From Struthidea cinerea (Eukaryota > Chordata > Aves > Passeriformes > Corcoracidae), in NCBI GenBank assembly GCA_013397865.1, contig VZTI01001818.1, positions 434,001-498,000 of the forward strand: a stretch of DNA of 64,000 bases, in the 5' to 3' direction. The notes under the pieces are model-generated. The model did no database searches. It was not told the DNA's origin and saw only the letters and a list, made by a program, of their open reading frames with translations. Every line of letters starts with the position of its first letter. Positions within the stretch are counted from its first letter, which is position 1. Both the position numbers and the translations under genes were made by a program. Positions 47,843 through 61,741 of this stretch are shown here, one piece after another.

Positions 47843-50800
47843 GTAGTCACGTTAAAGAAGAATACAACTGTCTTCAAAATAAATATCAAGTGCATTTTTT
47901 CTCTTCATTTGATTCCACACAGAACACTCATTTTTCTGTCAAAATTATGGCTAATGATTGTCTTCTGCATTAACAAAGCCAGAGCACAGATGGTATAAAC
48001 AGGGAAAGGACACACTTAGAGACCTGGCATCTAAGACCTCACTGTTGATACTTGAAGCCCAGAGGAGACAACATCTCCTGTACATCAGTTTGTTTTCCTT
48101 GCCAGCCATGTACTCTAAGCTGTCAGTTTTGACTCTGAAAGTGAACTGCAGAATGTTTCTTACTCCTATAGTAATTAATGGTTAACTGTAATATCTTCTC
48201 TTTCTACAGAAGTAGAGATGACAGCAGTTGCTCTTAATACCTATTACAGAACTAGAGAAGTATCTCCTCTAGAAATTGAGATTTTCTCACTTCTCATTCT
48301 TTTTGTTATGAGTATGTAAAAGGCATGCTTCTGATACCACTTCAGAGAGGGTCAGTGTGATTTGAATAAGAGCAAAGCTACAGCACAGTGTTTAGAAATG
48401 CTTGCATAAGACAAATGATTAATACACTCTAGCACAGAAAAAAAAAGGAATTAAGGTTGTAATAATTTATTGCAGTTCACTGAGAACATTTTTAGTGCTT
48501 AAATACATTTCTGTTTCAAGATTAATTAAATTATGATTACACGAATCTATTCCACTCGGGTCTTTCCTGTGAGTCCATGGCCATTTAAAGGAAAATTAAC
48601 ATGTTTGTGTAAGACCAGAACATTAGGAGTGTACAAGTTTATGTGCAAGTTTTCTCTTTCTCATGCAGCAAAGAATAGATAATTGTTGATAAAATTTTGA
48701 CAAGAGTTAATGAAATTTGTATGAGTTTCTAATTTGAAGTATATTAATGTGTCACAGTGGAAGTGCTCTTTAAATATTAAAATTCTGAAAATGTATTCAA
48801 AAGCGTATGGTACATCTAAAAATAATTTTGTCATTCAAAGTTAACGAGGAAGTTGTGTGCTATGGCACTCTAACTGTAATGTACTTTTCAGCCCTTCAAG
48901 AGACTTAGGCCCAATCAGCTATCATAGGAGACAACTCTCACTATAAACCATCTGCAAAACATGGCTTCTGAAGGGAAAGCCACAGGGAACAGCAGCAGGA
49001 AGCATTAAGCAGAGGTGTGGTAATACTGAACCACTGCTGTGGTGGTTTCCTGAGAGCTTGCAGAACTTGAGTCTTTTCCTTTTTTGATTTAACAAAATCT
49101 CTTATTCTACTGCCATCCAAAAGAGCGAACTGTCTAGTGCATTGGACAGCCAGGGGAATGGTCTTTTAATTGATTAGTGGGAAGTGCTGGATCATCTGTA
49201 AGCAGTACTAAAAGTTGCTAATTTTCTAGTTTTCTAATTTACAGAAAATAAGAAAAATTTTTAAAGCTTCAGGAAGAATGTATCAAGAGACAGATTATTC
49301 TTTTCTGTCCTCACAAGTTTTGCAGTTCTTATTCACATCTCTTTCAAACTTCTTACGCTTCTGCAGTGTGCTATAAAGGATAAGCCTCACCAGACAGGAT
49401 TTGCAAATTGAGTCAACTCTATATGGGATTAAGACCAGTTTGCACATAGTTCAGCAAGTTTATTTATACACATAAAGCCACTGTTGAAGCGATTTTTACA
49501 GAGGCAGAAAGAAACAGAAGAGGACAAACCTGCAAATTCAATTGGTGGGCTGTGAAGCTATGAGTATGTTTAGACACAATCCATTCTCATGATTTTTATT
49601 GGGAAAAAAGTGGAGGACTCATATTCTTTCTCACACTGTTTTGGGAAGTTTGGTTCTATCTAAGCAGTAAATATATTCTAGGCATACAGCCAAGACAGAG
49701 AATGGCAGAAGAGACAACCAAGGGGAAAATGAAGAGAGTCTGTCAGAGTGCAGAGTTCAAGAGAGGGGAATTTAATTAGGTAGGAAGCCATTATGTAAAC
49801 ATTTAGATGGAATTGGTGAATATTCAGAATTTAGTTTCTCATCAAAAAGTGAATAGGAAGTGACAGTTAGACTACCAACAGCTGCTGAACGGGCAGCTAG
49901 AGATAAGGAAAAGGCATCTAGATAGAGAAGATAAGCATTAAACTAGAAGTTAAAAAACAATAACTGGTATGGGAACTATAATTGGTTTCTTAATATTTTT
50001 TTACTCCCTTTCAGCTGGGAGCTGTTTTCCTTGGTGGAAAGAGATAGTAAAACTAGCATTCTCCAAAATGTTCTTTATTAAAGGAAAAATTTACAATATG
50101 TGTGGAAGAGACATTACAAAACTTGTGATCAGATGCAGAAAAGAATAAGTTCATTCCAATTTAGCAACCATAATAAGCACACAGTTGAAGTAAGGTAGGT
50201 ATTTAACTGCTTCTACTAGCAAATGTTTGTACAAATTCAGCACTTTTAAAGACATTTGTCTTTTAAGCACTTGGGGCATGGATTCAGTGGAGCTTCCTAC
50301 ACATGGCAACATACTGGTTTTTTACAATAGTAAACACTTCTATCAAATGCATCTATGTCAGTGAGAAATTCTTCACCTAAGACCTGCAGTTAAACTTCAA
50401 ATTTTCTAGAACATATGTTACATGAATTAAAAATAGTAAAAATACTGATTTGTGTAAAAAATGAATGTGCAGTGTCAGTCATGGAAGAATTATTTAATCT
50501 TGCAGCACATAGATTTATTTATGGGGAAGAAGGAGAAAAATATCCCTGCCTTCTCTCAGTTTTTTTTCCTCAGTGACCCCACATGTTCCATAATTTCATA
50601 GAAAGACAATGCATTATCTCCCTCCCATTTATATTTCTCCTGGCTTATATTATATATATTCTCTAAATATACCTTGTCATGTTATTTACCTTGGTACCTA
50701 GATGCAGGATGCCTACTGATTCTGGGATTCTTGCAAATAAATCACTGTTTCAAGAGTGCATGCTGGAAGGCCAGGTTTAACTAAAGCACCTGACATTTTT

Positions 50801-51062
50801 CAATTGTAGAATGTCTCAATAACATTGCTATGCAGAACAAAGATGAGTAAATTGATTTCCAGAATTAAAGGAGTAGATTATTGCTCCACTACTGATGGCC
50901 TTCCATAAATCTTGAGGGGTAAAAATCTGTTAGAACAATCAAGACTTGAATAGACAAAAAATATCTAAGGTCTACAGATATGGCAATTTTTATATGACTA
51001 ATGTTGCTTCAGTTTTCTAGTCTTGCTCACAAACTATGGAGAAACTTAACAATATATGAAAG
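47843..51062. other. No gene or repeat family recognised
   Basis: A+T-rich DNA. The 75-codon frame at 47958-48185 has no splice or codon-usage support. Confidence 0.45.
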
Positions 51063-51472
51063 TCTTCACAGTAAATGTCCCTAAATAACAATAAGCCTCC
51101 ACCCTGTATTGATGTGGGATTATTTCTCCCCAGGTACATTTTCCTTTGTTGAGCTTCACAAAATTACTCTGTGCAATTCTTCAGCCTGTCCAGATTCTTT
51201 TGAATGGTAGCAAGAACTTCAAATGAATCAGCCATAATCCCTATTCTCCATCTGGTATCATCTGTAAACTTGATGAGGGTGCAGTCTGTCCAGTCATCCA
51301 GCTCATAACTGAGGATGTAAAACAGTATTGGCCCTGGTATCAACCCCTGGTGTGCATCATGAGTCTCTGGCTGCACTTCGTGTTGATCATAATCCTTTGA
51401 GGCTGACAGTTCAGCTGGTTTTCAATCCACCTCACTGTCAATTTATCCAGCCCATACACAAATACTTCTTTT
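51063..51472 (-). mobile_element. CR1 fragment, reverse-transcriptase region
   Basis: Minus-strand copy of the RT palm region: in the sense direction the piece from 51472 to 51160 gives the stretch before PQG (ggctgacagttcagctggtt in plus coordinates), the HQGLIPGPILFYILSYELDD stretch at 51299-51358 (counterpart of PQGSxLGPxLFN) and FTDDT at 51258-51272 in place of the FADD box. Both the 5' part and the 3' untranslated region are missing. It ends against a T-run (51470-51484). Confidence 0.85.
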
Positions 51473-52389
51473 TTTTTTTTTTTTCAACCTGTAATAGGAA
51501 CAAGGGGAACTGAAATAATAAAAATTCAAACATCCTTGTGTGTGTACCTTATGACACTGCAAATTTTTAAATTTTATTCCACTGCCCAATATACTTGTTG
51601 TTTCCAAACTCACCCCTTCCCTTGTGATATCTGTAGAACAATGAAGATTTCAACCATGCTGTCCTCTTTACACTGAATTTTGCAACCAGCTTTGCTCAGG
51701 TTGTAGAGGGAATATGTATCTCTGTTTTACAATTTCTTTGATTCTTTGGTCTATGATTATTCAATAAAGGAGTTCTTTTGCTACTTTAGATCAAGATATA
51801 TAAAGATTGTTTGTGGTATACATTCTGAATTACATATGTAAAAATGTGTATCATGAGGAAGAGCTGTAATTTAAATTATCCTGGTTTTGAGACTATCATT
51901 TAGCAATTTCTGGCACAAAGTCATGAGGCATTTAGCGTCTTGAATAAATAATGCAGCATACTTCCTTTAAAACACACTGATCTATGTAAACAAGTATTCC
52001 ATTACCAGGAAGAACAAATACATACTTGCTCTGTTCCTTAGATAATCAGGTATCTTTCTATCAGAAAGAAAATTATCTGCCCAAACTCATTCCCTATCGT
52101 GGATCCTATCATAATTTATACTTGTCATCCCACCCTAAATATTTTTTTTTCTTTCCTTTTCTCCTTATTCCCTGGCCATTGTTCACTTCCTGCTCACTAC
52201 ATTGACATACAGACAAGAAGGAATTTTCACATTAACAAAACCCCTTAGAGGTTGTTCTTCATGTGCTTAGGAGTAAAACATGAAATAAAAAACAGCCAGA
52301 TGGAATCCTTTGATTCTATTAATTTCATTTCTGGTCAATTAAGAAAATTTAGCTGGCCCAAGGATAAAGAAAATATTTTTTATCTACCA
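51473..52389. other. No feature recognised
   Basis: A+T-rich DNA with a T-run at 51470-51484. Confidence 0.4.
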
Positions 52390-52501
52390 TCTACCAAAAA
52401 ACAAAAAAACAAAAAAACAAAACAATACAAAACAAAACAAAAAACAAACAAACAAACAAACAAACAAAAAACCCAANNNNNNNNNNNNNNNNNNNNNNNN
52501 N
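52390..52501. repeat. (AAAC)n low-complexity tract ending in an assembly gap
   Basis: CAAAA and CAAA units from about 52397 to 52470, then a 25-base N gap at 52477-52501. The tract length in the genome is unknown. Confidence 0.95.
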
Positions 52502-54904
52502 CCAAGAAGGGTGAATTATTATTACATTTCCAGGTTTGGATAGATTTTAAACATATATGCTAGCCTATCTTAAGATAATTTCCTGGGAGAATAAATCATT
52601 GGAGCACTTGTGATACTTCAGCACTGGGAAATGTCACAGAAAAAATGTATAGGACTGAAAGCATAGGAAGGTACTGAATAAGCTTTATGCAGGAATCAAT
52701 AACCACAAACACCAGGAATGTATGTGCTGCAACTACTACAGCACATTAATTACTTCTAACAATTGGATAAGAAATAAAAACAAAAAGGGATACAGAGTAG
52801 GAATAGATTTAAGCTCCTGGCTCTAAACAACTAAGGAGAAAAAAAAAGAACTTCAGCTGTGCAGGCGCTAAAGTTTAGTAAGATAGGGGCACATACAACA
52901 AGGACAAAAGACCACCAAGGATTCTTGCAGAAGGAGGTTTACTTTTTTACTCTACATTTGGGACCAATATTATAGAATTATGTGTAAAGAAGAAGCTGTA
53001 ACAGGAATTGCAAATACTTTTGAAGATCAGCTGATAAAATATCAGTGGACCATGGAAGACAGACTGTCAGATGACAGCTTTTAGGAAAGGAAACGTATGT
53101 CTAACTAGAAGGAATATGTACAGCTATCGTGATTAATTAAATTGGCATTTAAAATGAATTGGTAATACTGGGGTGTAAAATTAATGTTGAAAGAACCAAG
53201 AAAAGTAGTATATTTTTACTGATTAAAAAAAGGAAATGGTAGAAATAGTGGGATTTTTTTCTTTATTTTCCTTTTACGCATGGTTCTGTTAAATTGTTGT
53301 TGCCATATTGAGAAAAAAAGCAAGCACAGAAATCTAGGAAGACAAGAGACTTTGAAAGGTTTCTGTAAACATATTTTGTGAATGACATTCCTTTCTCTTT
53401 AAAAATGCAGATCAGATAAAGCTTTTTGGACAATTAGGCACTTTTAGGAAGACAAAGAATCACACATTTTCAGTGAAAGCTAGGTGAAATATTTTTCTTG
53501 GATTTGGCTTGGAATAGGAATATTAGTGCCTTATGTTTACCTATTTGTCATTTTACTGAGATACTCCAAATATGCCACTGTCTTTACAATAATTGCAAAT
53601 TATAATTACAATAAAATTTCAGTATGATTCAATTTTCCATGTATGTGTATATATTTGCCTTTCCTTTCCTTTCCTATATCTCCTTTCCTAGATAATAAAT
53701 GGAGCATTTACTTTCAAAATTCAAAGCAATACTACAAAATAAATGAGGTGTTGGTTAATCTATAATGGTTGGTATACAATTAGTTATGACCAATATAAGA
53801 TAAGAATCTCAATATATACGTTAATTTTCTGAGAAGAAAACCAAGAGAAGCATAACAGCAGGATTAGAAACCATCAATTATTTCTTTGGTAAATGCTGTG
53901 TTGAAGAAAATGTTATTTTAGGGCTAAGACATTTACTATTAGGGACAAATTTAAGTGAGAACTGACCTATGAGAACTGACTGCAGTCTTGCTGAAATCAC
54001 ATATAGCTAAAAATCTGCCAGTGTTTTAACCCTCTTTACAGGATACACTATCTATATAAAAGAGCTCCATGGGTTGAAACTGGGCTTTTTACTCTATCAG
54101 ATCTGTGGTAATTCTGTGGAAAAAACCACAATTTTCACTGAGGTTCTTATATCAGTTCCATCAGAAACAATAGCTATTTTCTGTTGTCTCAAGTTGTACA
54201 TGATTGAGATATTAAAGAGATGTGAAATTCTACTCTTAATTTGACCCTCTTTCCAATGAGGTCAATCAGGATGGTGTCTGAGTCACTGAGAGAAATGAGC
54301 CCTCATGGAGTGCTTTGGAAAATCATATAATTTCTCCATCATTCATGTAGTTAACTATGCCCTAAGGTATAATGAAGTAACACAAGGGTCAAGATAATCT
54401 AAATTCTGCATAAACTGAAGTAGCATTTTGTTTGTATTCTAAATATATGAGAAGACAGTTTACCATACGAAAGAGAGGGAGAAAGATGGAGAGGAATGGT
54501 GAAGAGGAAATAATATTGGTATGCAGACAGACTGAAAAAAGAAGCTATTAGTTTCTTTCCAGCTTATGTTGACTGTGAGAAAGAGTTTTGAAAGAAATTA
54601 AAATCTGTTGAGTCTGACTCTTTGACACACTCTCATGTGGTAGCTCAACTCTCCTTGCCTTAAAAGATACATAAACCCAGGTTCACCAGAAGGTCAGTCA
54701 GGAAACTCAATATAGAATTCTACTAATGTAAAGAAAGATGTCCTACAAATAGTTTAGAATGGCAATCACTTAGTTTATGAATTTGATGTGGAAAGTCGTG
54801 ACTTGTAATGGATGCATTTCTTAAGGTGTAAACAATATTGTACACATAGTGTGTGTACTTGATTTATTGTCCTCGTTTCTCACGTCAAACTTCGAGTTGC
54901 ATGG
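52502..54904. other. No gene or repeat family recognised
   Basis: A+T-rich DNA. A short CCTTT run at 53657-53676 is the only simple repeat. Confidence 0.45.
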
Positions 54905-55885
54905 AGTATAGAATCATGGTATCACCTAATCATTCAGCTTGGAAAAGGCCTTTAAGATCACTAAGTCCAACTGTTAACCCAGCACTGCCAAGTCCACCAC
55001 TAAACCATGTCCCTAAGGGCCACGTATACATGTCTTTTAAACACCTCCAGAGATGGTGACTCAACGACTTCCCTGGACTGCCTGTTCCAGGGCTTGACAA
55101 CCCTTTCAGTGAAGAAATTTTTCCTTATATCCAATCTAAACCTCCTTTGTTGCAACTTGAAGTAATTTCCTTTTGTCCTATCCCTTGTTACTTGGCAGAA
55201 GAGTCTGATCCCCACCTCGCTACCACCTCCTTTCAGGCAGTCGTAGTGAACAATTGGGCCCCCTTGAGACTCCTTTCCTCCAGGTTAAACAGCCCCAGCT
55301 CCCTCAGTTGTTCCTTATAAGACTTGTGTTCCACACCCTTCACCAGCTCCACTGCCCTTCTCTGGACATGCTCCAGCACCTCAATGTCTTGTAGTGAAGG
55401 GCCCAGAACTGAACACAGGGTTTGAGGTGTGGCCTCACCAATGCTGGGTACAGGGGGACAATCACTGCCCTGCTCCTGCTGGCCACACTATTTCTGATAC
55501 AGGCCAGGATGCCATTGGCTCTTTTGGCCAGCTGGGCACACACTGGCTCCTGTTCAGTCAGCTGTCAACCAGTTCCTCCCCAGGTCTTTTTTCACTGGGC
55601 AGCTTTTCAGCCACTCTGCCCCAGGCCTGTAGCATTCTATGGATTTGTTGTGACCAGACTTCGCCCTCTTGAAATTTCTATGTTTGCCCACTGATCCAGA
55701 CTGTCCAGATCTCTTTGCAGAGCCTTTCTACCCTCTAGCAGAGCACCACCCCTGTCCAACTTGGCATCATCTGCAAACTGACTGAAGGAGTGCTTTATCC
55801 CCTAGTTCAGATCATCAGTAAAGGTCTTAACCAGGACCGGCCCCAACACTGTGCGCTAGGGAACACCACTCTGTAACATTACGGT
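54905..55885 (-). mobile_element. CR1 LINE, 3' half (RT C-terminal part plus 3' region)
   Basis: The 3' terminus lies at about 54905 (agaatcatggtatcacctaa... ttggaaaaggcctttaagat). The 3' region continues through ccttatatccaatctaaacc (about 55125) and gctccactgcccttctctgg (about 55347), and the RT-proximal end is at cttggcatcatctgcaaact (about 55760), the antisense of the FADD region. The subfamily differs from the other copies at its 3' end (cacctaatcattcag). 5'-truncated and with stops. Several open frames on both strands here are chance. Confidence 0.93.
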
Positions 55886-57971
55886 TCTGACTGGAAAAGT
55901 GAAATTTTTTTGCTGAAAATCTGGCAAGGAATTGCTAGATTTCAAGTCAAAATAGTAAGGATATGAGCAATGTGAAAGACAACATAGCAACATCGTGCTT
56001 CTCCAGAAGGCAGTTTATTCGATTGGTCATGAACTTCTGTGAGTGTGACAACATTAAGAATTTTGTCAGACTGTTAAGCAAGCAGATAAAAACAAACAAA
56101 CAAACAAAAACTCTACAACCAACCAAAGCATAAATAATTTGCTTTCTCCTCACATCTACAGTGCTCTATATTTTACTTCTCCTTATTTGGTATAGATAGT
56201 TTCCTCCCCTCGCTTCAAAACTTATTTTATCTATCAGAAACCATATTTTAGTGAGATGAGTAGACAGCAGAGAATATTTTTACATTCTGCTCTTGCAACT
56301 CAAGATTTCTGGACCAGCTTGCCTTAGGGCTAGTTTTGCTTCTTGGTTTTGGCTATAAAAAGAATATCAAAGTATTCTCTGCAAGTCAAATAATGACTGT
56401 ACTCCTGTACAAGAACAACTCCCTTTTTTCTTAGAGAAACCTCTGAGTCAATGCACACAGCATCCAAAAGAGACCTGATATAAGGTTTTGTGATTTGCAG
56501 ATACAAAACATTTCCAAGAAGTTCTGCAGAGAAAGAAGTAAAATGAGGGAAACACAAACCAAATCCTCACCTGAGAGAGGACAAAAGCTGAGATGACTGA
56601 ATGTGGTCTGAATGTGCTTCTAGATTTGAACAAACCTGATCTCACTGACAACTGAAGTTGAGGTTTTCTACATTAGAAGTATAAGTTGGGTTGCCTGAAG
56701 ACAAGAACCTAGTGAGTGTGCCAATTCTCTTCTTCTCTTTTTACCTATCTGAAATAGTTCCTTTTACTGCAATGGAGCTGTTCAGTCATACAGTTCGAAT
56801 GGTATCAAGATCACACTGCAGGCAATGAAGGGAAATCCTCCTTTTCTTTTGCAATAAAGACAGGTCTGGCAAGAGGATTTCTTAAAGTAATTTCCTTTCT
56901 CTCATTCTGAGCAGAAGCCTCAAATGATGCCAAGGGAAATTTGCATATGGTAAGACTCTGTGAAAACTAGTCAAGATGTCAAACTTGACCTAAAGTGAAG
57001 GTTTAAAATAGATTTTTGTGGGATTTAGAAATTATCCACTGTAACTTGCTATCAGCTGTGTTACAGACAGTTAGTTTACTTTCCAGCACTTCTAGATAAT
57101 GGAAAATCTATGTCGTCCTTATGTCATATTTAGAGGAATAGAAACTGAGTGAGGTTGGAATATTACTTCATTTATTTAACTTGAAATTGTAAGTTTAAGC
57201 CTTCTATTAAAAATATAAAGAACTACATAAAATACCCTATGATGCTGGTATATTGTTAAGATTGACCATATTTGAGTTGGTTCACTGTTCTTTGGGAAAC
57301 AAGGGAAGAAACATATAGCCCATAGCATTTTAATATATGCTGGAAATGTTGTAAGTACACTTTGAAATGAGGTGAAAAGTGTCTGAGTAAAATGAGCAGA
57401 TGAAATTGTTTCACTATTGAAAGCTGTGTTGGACCGAAACTATATATACATGTATGCCTTTTACAAAGAGTTGATCTGAATAAGAATCAATACAAGAATA
57501 AATCCAATTTTTTTTTAATCGTTCTTTATCCTATTTCACACTTTCAGTTTGCACCTCCTGTATAACCAAACTTCCCTTTTAAACCTGGCAGAATTTTGTG
57601 CCTTCAGTTTAACGTTGTCTCTTCCAGCACCAGAATCTGTTCTACCTCCTCCTTTGCCTTTCCTTTCCTGGAATCCAACCGATGAGTGCTCATTACCTTT
57701 TCATGCCAATGTTTTTCACTCTGACTTGTCATTGCTCTTTAGTCTAATCACAGCTTGGGCAGTTCCAGACCTTCAAGTTGCAGGAAGATGAGACAAATAG
57801 ATCCAGCAAATGGACAAATGTGATCCAGCACAGAGGTATCATGAGTTTAGCATGAGTTTAACATGTGGGTTTGCGGCTGAATTTCACTAGTTAGAATTAC
57901 TGGTCTCTTTTTCTTATTTTTCTTTTTTTCCTCCCTTTTAAAAAAAAATTTTTAGTGGTGTGAAATTTGTT
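55886..57971. other. Unassigned DNA with weak exon-like signals
   Basis: The minus strand has a good pyrimidine-rich acceptor at 56524-56525 (cattttacttctttctctgcag) followed by a 64-codon frame ending at 56330. On the plus strand a strong acceptor at 56914 is followed by a 35-base interval and GTAAGA. Neither can be placed in a gene. Confidence 0.3.
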
Positions 57972-58083
57972 GGTTGGGTTTTTTGTTTGTTTGTTTGGTT
58001 TTGGGTTTTGTTTGTTTGTTTGTTTGTTTTTGGTTTGGTTTGTTTTTTTTTTTGGTTTTTTTTTGTTTATTTTTTTTTGGTTT
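57972..58083. repeat. (GTTT)n/T-rich low-complexity tract
   Basis: TTTG and TTTGG units with T-runs on the plus strand. A protein frame through it would be Phe/Val/Gly/Cys-rich and is not a gene. Confidence 0.9.
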
Positions 58084-60705
58084 TGATTTTGATTCGAAAC
58101 AAAGCAATCAAGACTGAGTTTGGGGCAGAATCACGAAAACACATAACAAAACATTTTATTATTTCTGAGAAATGAAAATAGTTTTATTTTACTTGATTGA
58201 ACACTTCATCGACTGTTCATTTTTGGGTTTGAATCACTACAGTCACAAATATTCCAGACATTTAGTTGGTACCAGAGGAGACTTAGGGCTTTTGCCTCCC
58301 AACTCTTAGGGCTTCCTACACTTGAATTATACGTCTTCAGAAAACTGCATTTAGTCTGTCTCAAAAAGAAAATAAATAAATGCAAAACCAGACAAAAAAT
58401 AGGTAACAGAATAATAGAATAAATTTCAAAATCAGACTAGTAAACTGGACTAGTACTGCCTGCAAAATGAGATGTTTAGATTTATTTCAGGTACATTAAA
58501 TCTTTAACTCTGCTAATGATTTCAAGTTCAGATACTATTTTCCACTGACTACATACAATTCAAGATAACAGGACAGAAATTAAACTAGGGAAGATGTATA
58601 CTGGGATACAAATCCACCTATCCCGAATAAGATTAATTCAAGAAAAAAATGGATAGCATCTTGAGGGAACATAATATTGAAGTAGAATACAGTTAGAATG
58701 AGCGCAGTAATCTATGATTAGACTTCCCCAAAAGTATTTGCTTTAAAACTCTCAGGAAATAGAACTTATTTCCAGCTTCAAGTGAGAAGGATTTTGAGTA
58801 TTTATTTGATACAAATTTTATTTTTTTCAGCTGCACTCTTCAGTACTCTGCTTACAGAACTTAAATATTACTTGGGTTTTGAGCTAATGTAAGCAACTGA
58901 TTCATAGCTAGTAGTGTATTTGATGAATTTTACACTCTTCAGTGCATGAATTTTCAATGAACAGACTATGATTTTTCTCTGACTTATTCAGTATTTGAAA
59001 TTATTACCCAATAAATTTATTTTGATAATTCTTGGATGGAAAATGGCTTGGAAGGAGATCTTTTGAAAAGATGCATGCTTACCATGTGGTCTAGAAAAAA
59101 GTATTTTCCATACAGGTCAATCTTCTTTTCCACCTAAAGAGCTCTAATTCTTGTCACGAGAAGCAAAGATATAGACTAAAATCTTTTTAGATTGTGCACA
59201 TTCAGAGATTTCTGTTGCTCCCACTTTTTGCTGAACTTTCTCATATACCTCAGCAAACAAACAAATCTTTGAAATTTTAATAGTAATTCAATTCCTTTTT
59301 GCTGTGAAATAGCTGGGGGAGAGTGTGAATTTCATGGAACCCAAAAAGCTGACTTGAATGATAGCATAATGTATCACCAACATAACCAGCTCTTGGAAAG
59401 TTATCTAAAATATCTCTTGTCCACGCACTTTATTGTATTCTTTCTGAATAATCGACCACAAAAATTGAATAATTTTATAATGATATGATATTAAAATGTC
59501 TCTATATATAGACAGAGGTATTTTACCTGTTTGAAGACTTTTTTATTTAAACACATTTTCATTTGAACATCAAGTAACTGAATACTTTTAACTATGAAGG
59601 GTTTTTCTGCTGACTTTTTCACATATGGAAACATGAAACAATTTCTTCTGTAAAGGGATATCTTGTTTTGTCAGTACCTATTTTAAAAGTTTTCCGTCTC
59701 TGTGTTTGCAACATGCCTCTGTTGAGGAAAAACGGGTCAGAATTATTCTTGTGTCTCAACAGAGACAGGATCCCAGGCCACATGTCTCCTCCTGAGACCT
59801 CCAATCTAGTGCTCAATGCACACATCAAAAAGTGAGTTCTCTGCAAAATACAGTGGCTGTCCTTTTTCTTTTACCAAAAGCTTAGTGGTGTGACAAAGAA
59901 GTCTAAATTGCTGTGGGGTGAATAGATCTTTCACAGCTTGCAGGAGCTACTGCAAATAGAAGAAAAATAAAGGAACAATGACACTTTCATCCATGTTTCA
60001 GAAGGAGTAATTCTTGCTGGTTTTTCGTGTTTTTTTTTTTTTAAATAAATTATAAATCAGACCCCTCTTTTTGATAAAAGATTCTAGGGTCTATATTTTA
60101 ATATTTCCAAGATCTTTTTTTCTGCAACATTATTGACCTAGCCAAATATACTTTTTGCTCAGAGTTCTGCTTTCTGCAATTGTGATTAGAATTGCTTTTA
60201 ATGAAGAGTTATTAAAACTAATGTTTTTATAAAAAATAATTTAAAATTACATCTTGTGAAACTAAGCCCTAAAGCATCTGAGGCACTCAGTGAATCTGGC
60301 TCCTGATCTAGAGGTGTTGAGTCTGTTGCCATGAAAGATAGATTAAAGGCATTTTTTGGATTATATTATAATATTAAAAATTCAAATATTAAATTGCATT
60401 TTTATATGTATGTATATACATAACTTGATTTAACTTGAAAAAGTAAAGAAATTATTTAACAATTTCACCCGTATCTTTTTCATCATTCCTTCCTTAGACA
60501 TGTCACACAGTGAAAGAAGCAGGGAGATGTTTTTGTTGTCATCTGACAGTTTGAACAAAAACATTAAAACTTGTTTACTGATCTACTAAATCCTCATGCT
60601 GTTATTCATAAAGGCTACATCAATTTTCTTGAGTTTTTTTCCATGGGAAATTGTGGAACTCAACTACTCTGTACAGGCTTCAATACTTTTCTGCTTCCCT
60701 CTCAG
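58084..60705. other. No gene or repeat family recognised
   Basis: A+T-rich unassigned DNA; the final 25 bases are the pyrimidine tract of the acceptor for the candidate exon. Confidence 0.45.
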
Positions 60706-60807
60706 CACAGCTCCGTGGTGAAATCAACATGGCAGATAATCTCCCACTCTATCAAAGCCCTTTAGATGCCGCAGATTAATGTTCAGCATCTTCAACCACT
60801 GCTCCAG
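60706..60807 (+). other. Candidate internal exon, probably non-coding (5' UTR or lncRNA)
   Basis: A 102-base interval with the best splice sites in the window: acceptor cttttctgcttccctctcag and donor CCAG/GTAAGTAA, which matches the U1 consensus fully. All three frames contain stops (TAG in frame 1, TGA in frame 2, TAA in frame 3), so it is unlikely to be an internal coding exon. Frame 3 holds a 16-codon open frame from an ATG in a good Kozak setting (AACATGG), MADNLPLYQSPLDAAD, which would be an upstream open frame if this is a 5' UTR exon. It could also be part of a long non-coding RNA, or chance. No flanking exon was found. Confidence 0.35.
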
Positions 60808-61741
60808 GTAAGTAACATTTTACTCTTTCTATACTCAAACTCTTGTGAAGCTTTTCCTGACTTGCCTTTGTACTAAAGATGCAACAGTTACAATGATCTA
60901 AATTGAATGAGAGGCTGTTTGGAACAAAAGAGGAGTAAGAGTCAGGTTGTCCTTTTCTGATGATGGAAGCATATTTTTATGAAAGAACTGAATGGGATTT
61001 CTGCAAATTCCATTATTCATTTCAGTGCAATAATACAATCACTGTACAGTATGAACCCAGCAATCAATAGTTTAGCATACAGCTTTGATGAACTGTTTCT
61101 TCCTGCTTCCAATTTATACCTTAAAGAGGAGCTCTGCCTGTAGAGTTCAATGTGTTCAACTAATACACCAATTGGCTACTGTGACAAGGTTCTTCATTAT
61201 CAAAAATCAAAGCTTTCCATAGAGAATAATCTTCTTATTGTAGAAAGTTGGTCAGGGAGGAAGTCAATGAAAGACCAAGGATATGTATGCACAATATTAA
61301 TCTCAATGTAGATTATACACATTAAATAAGGATAGGAAGAGCATAGCCTCTGGACAGGACAGCAGTATCTTTTGAAGCAAGCTACTGAAAAAAAACCCTT
61401 AAAATGTTTAAATGATTAATGCTAAGCACTGCATACTGTGATCTCTTCCAAAAAAAGAGATTTTTACATCCCAGGATTTTGGTGGAGAAAGCGGTCTGAG
61501 TTATTACAAAAATGATAAGATCTGTTGGATTTCTCTCTTTACTTTTATTTTGGTTAATAATTCTGTTATTATGGTATTTTTCAATGTGGTCCCTCCAGAT
61601 TTTTAAGTACTATTATGCTTAAGTGTAATAGACACCAGTGAACCTATGTTAAAAGGGACAGAGAGTTCTCAGTAAGACAAGTCCCTAGTACCAAAAGAAC
61701 CACTTTATGTTAGCATGACCAGAAAGGCTTCTCCCAGGCAT
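60808..61741. other. No feature recognised
   Basis: A+T-rich DNA following the donor site. Confidence 0.4.
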
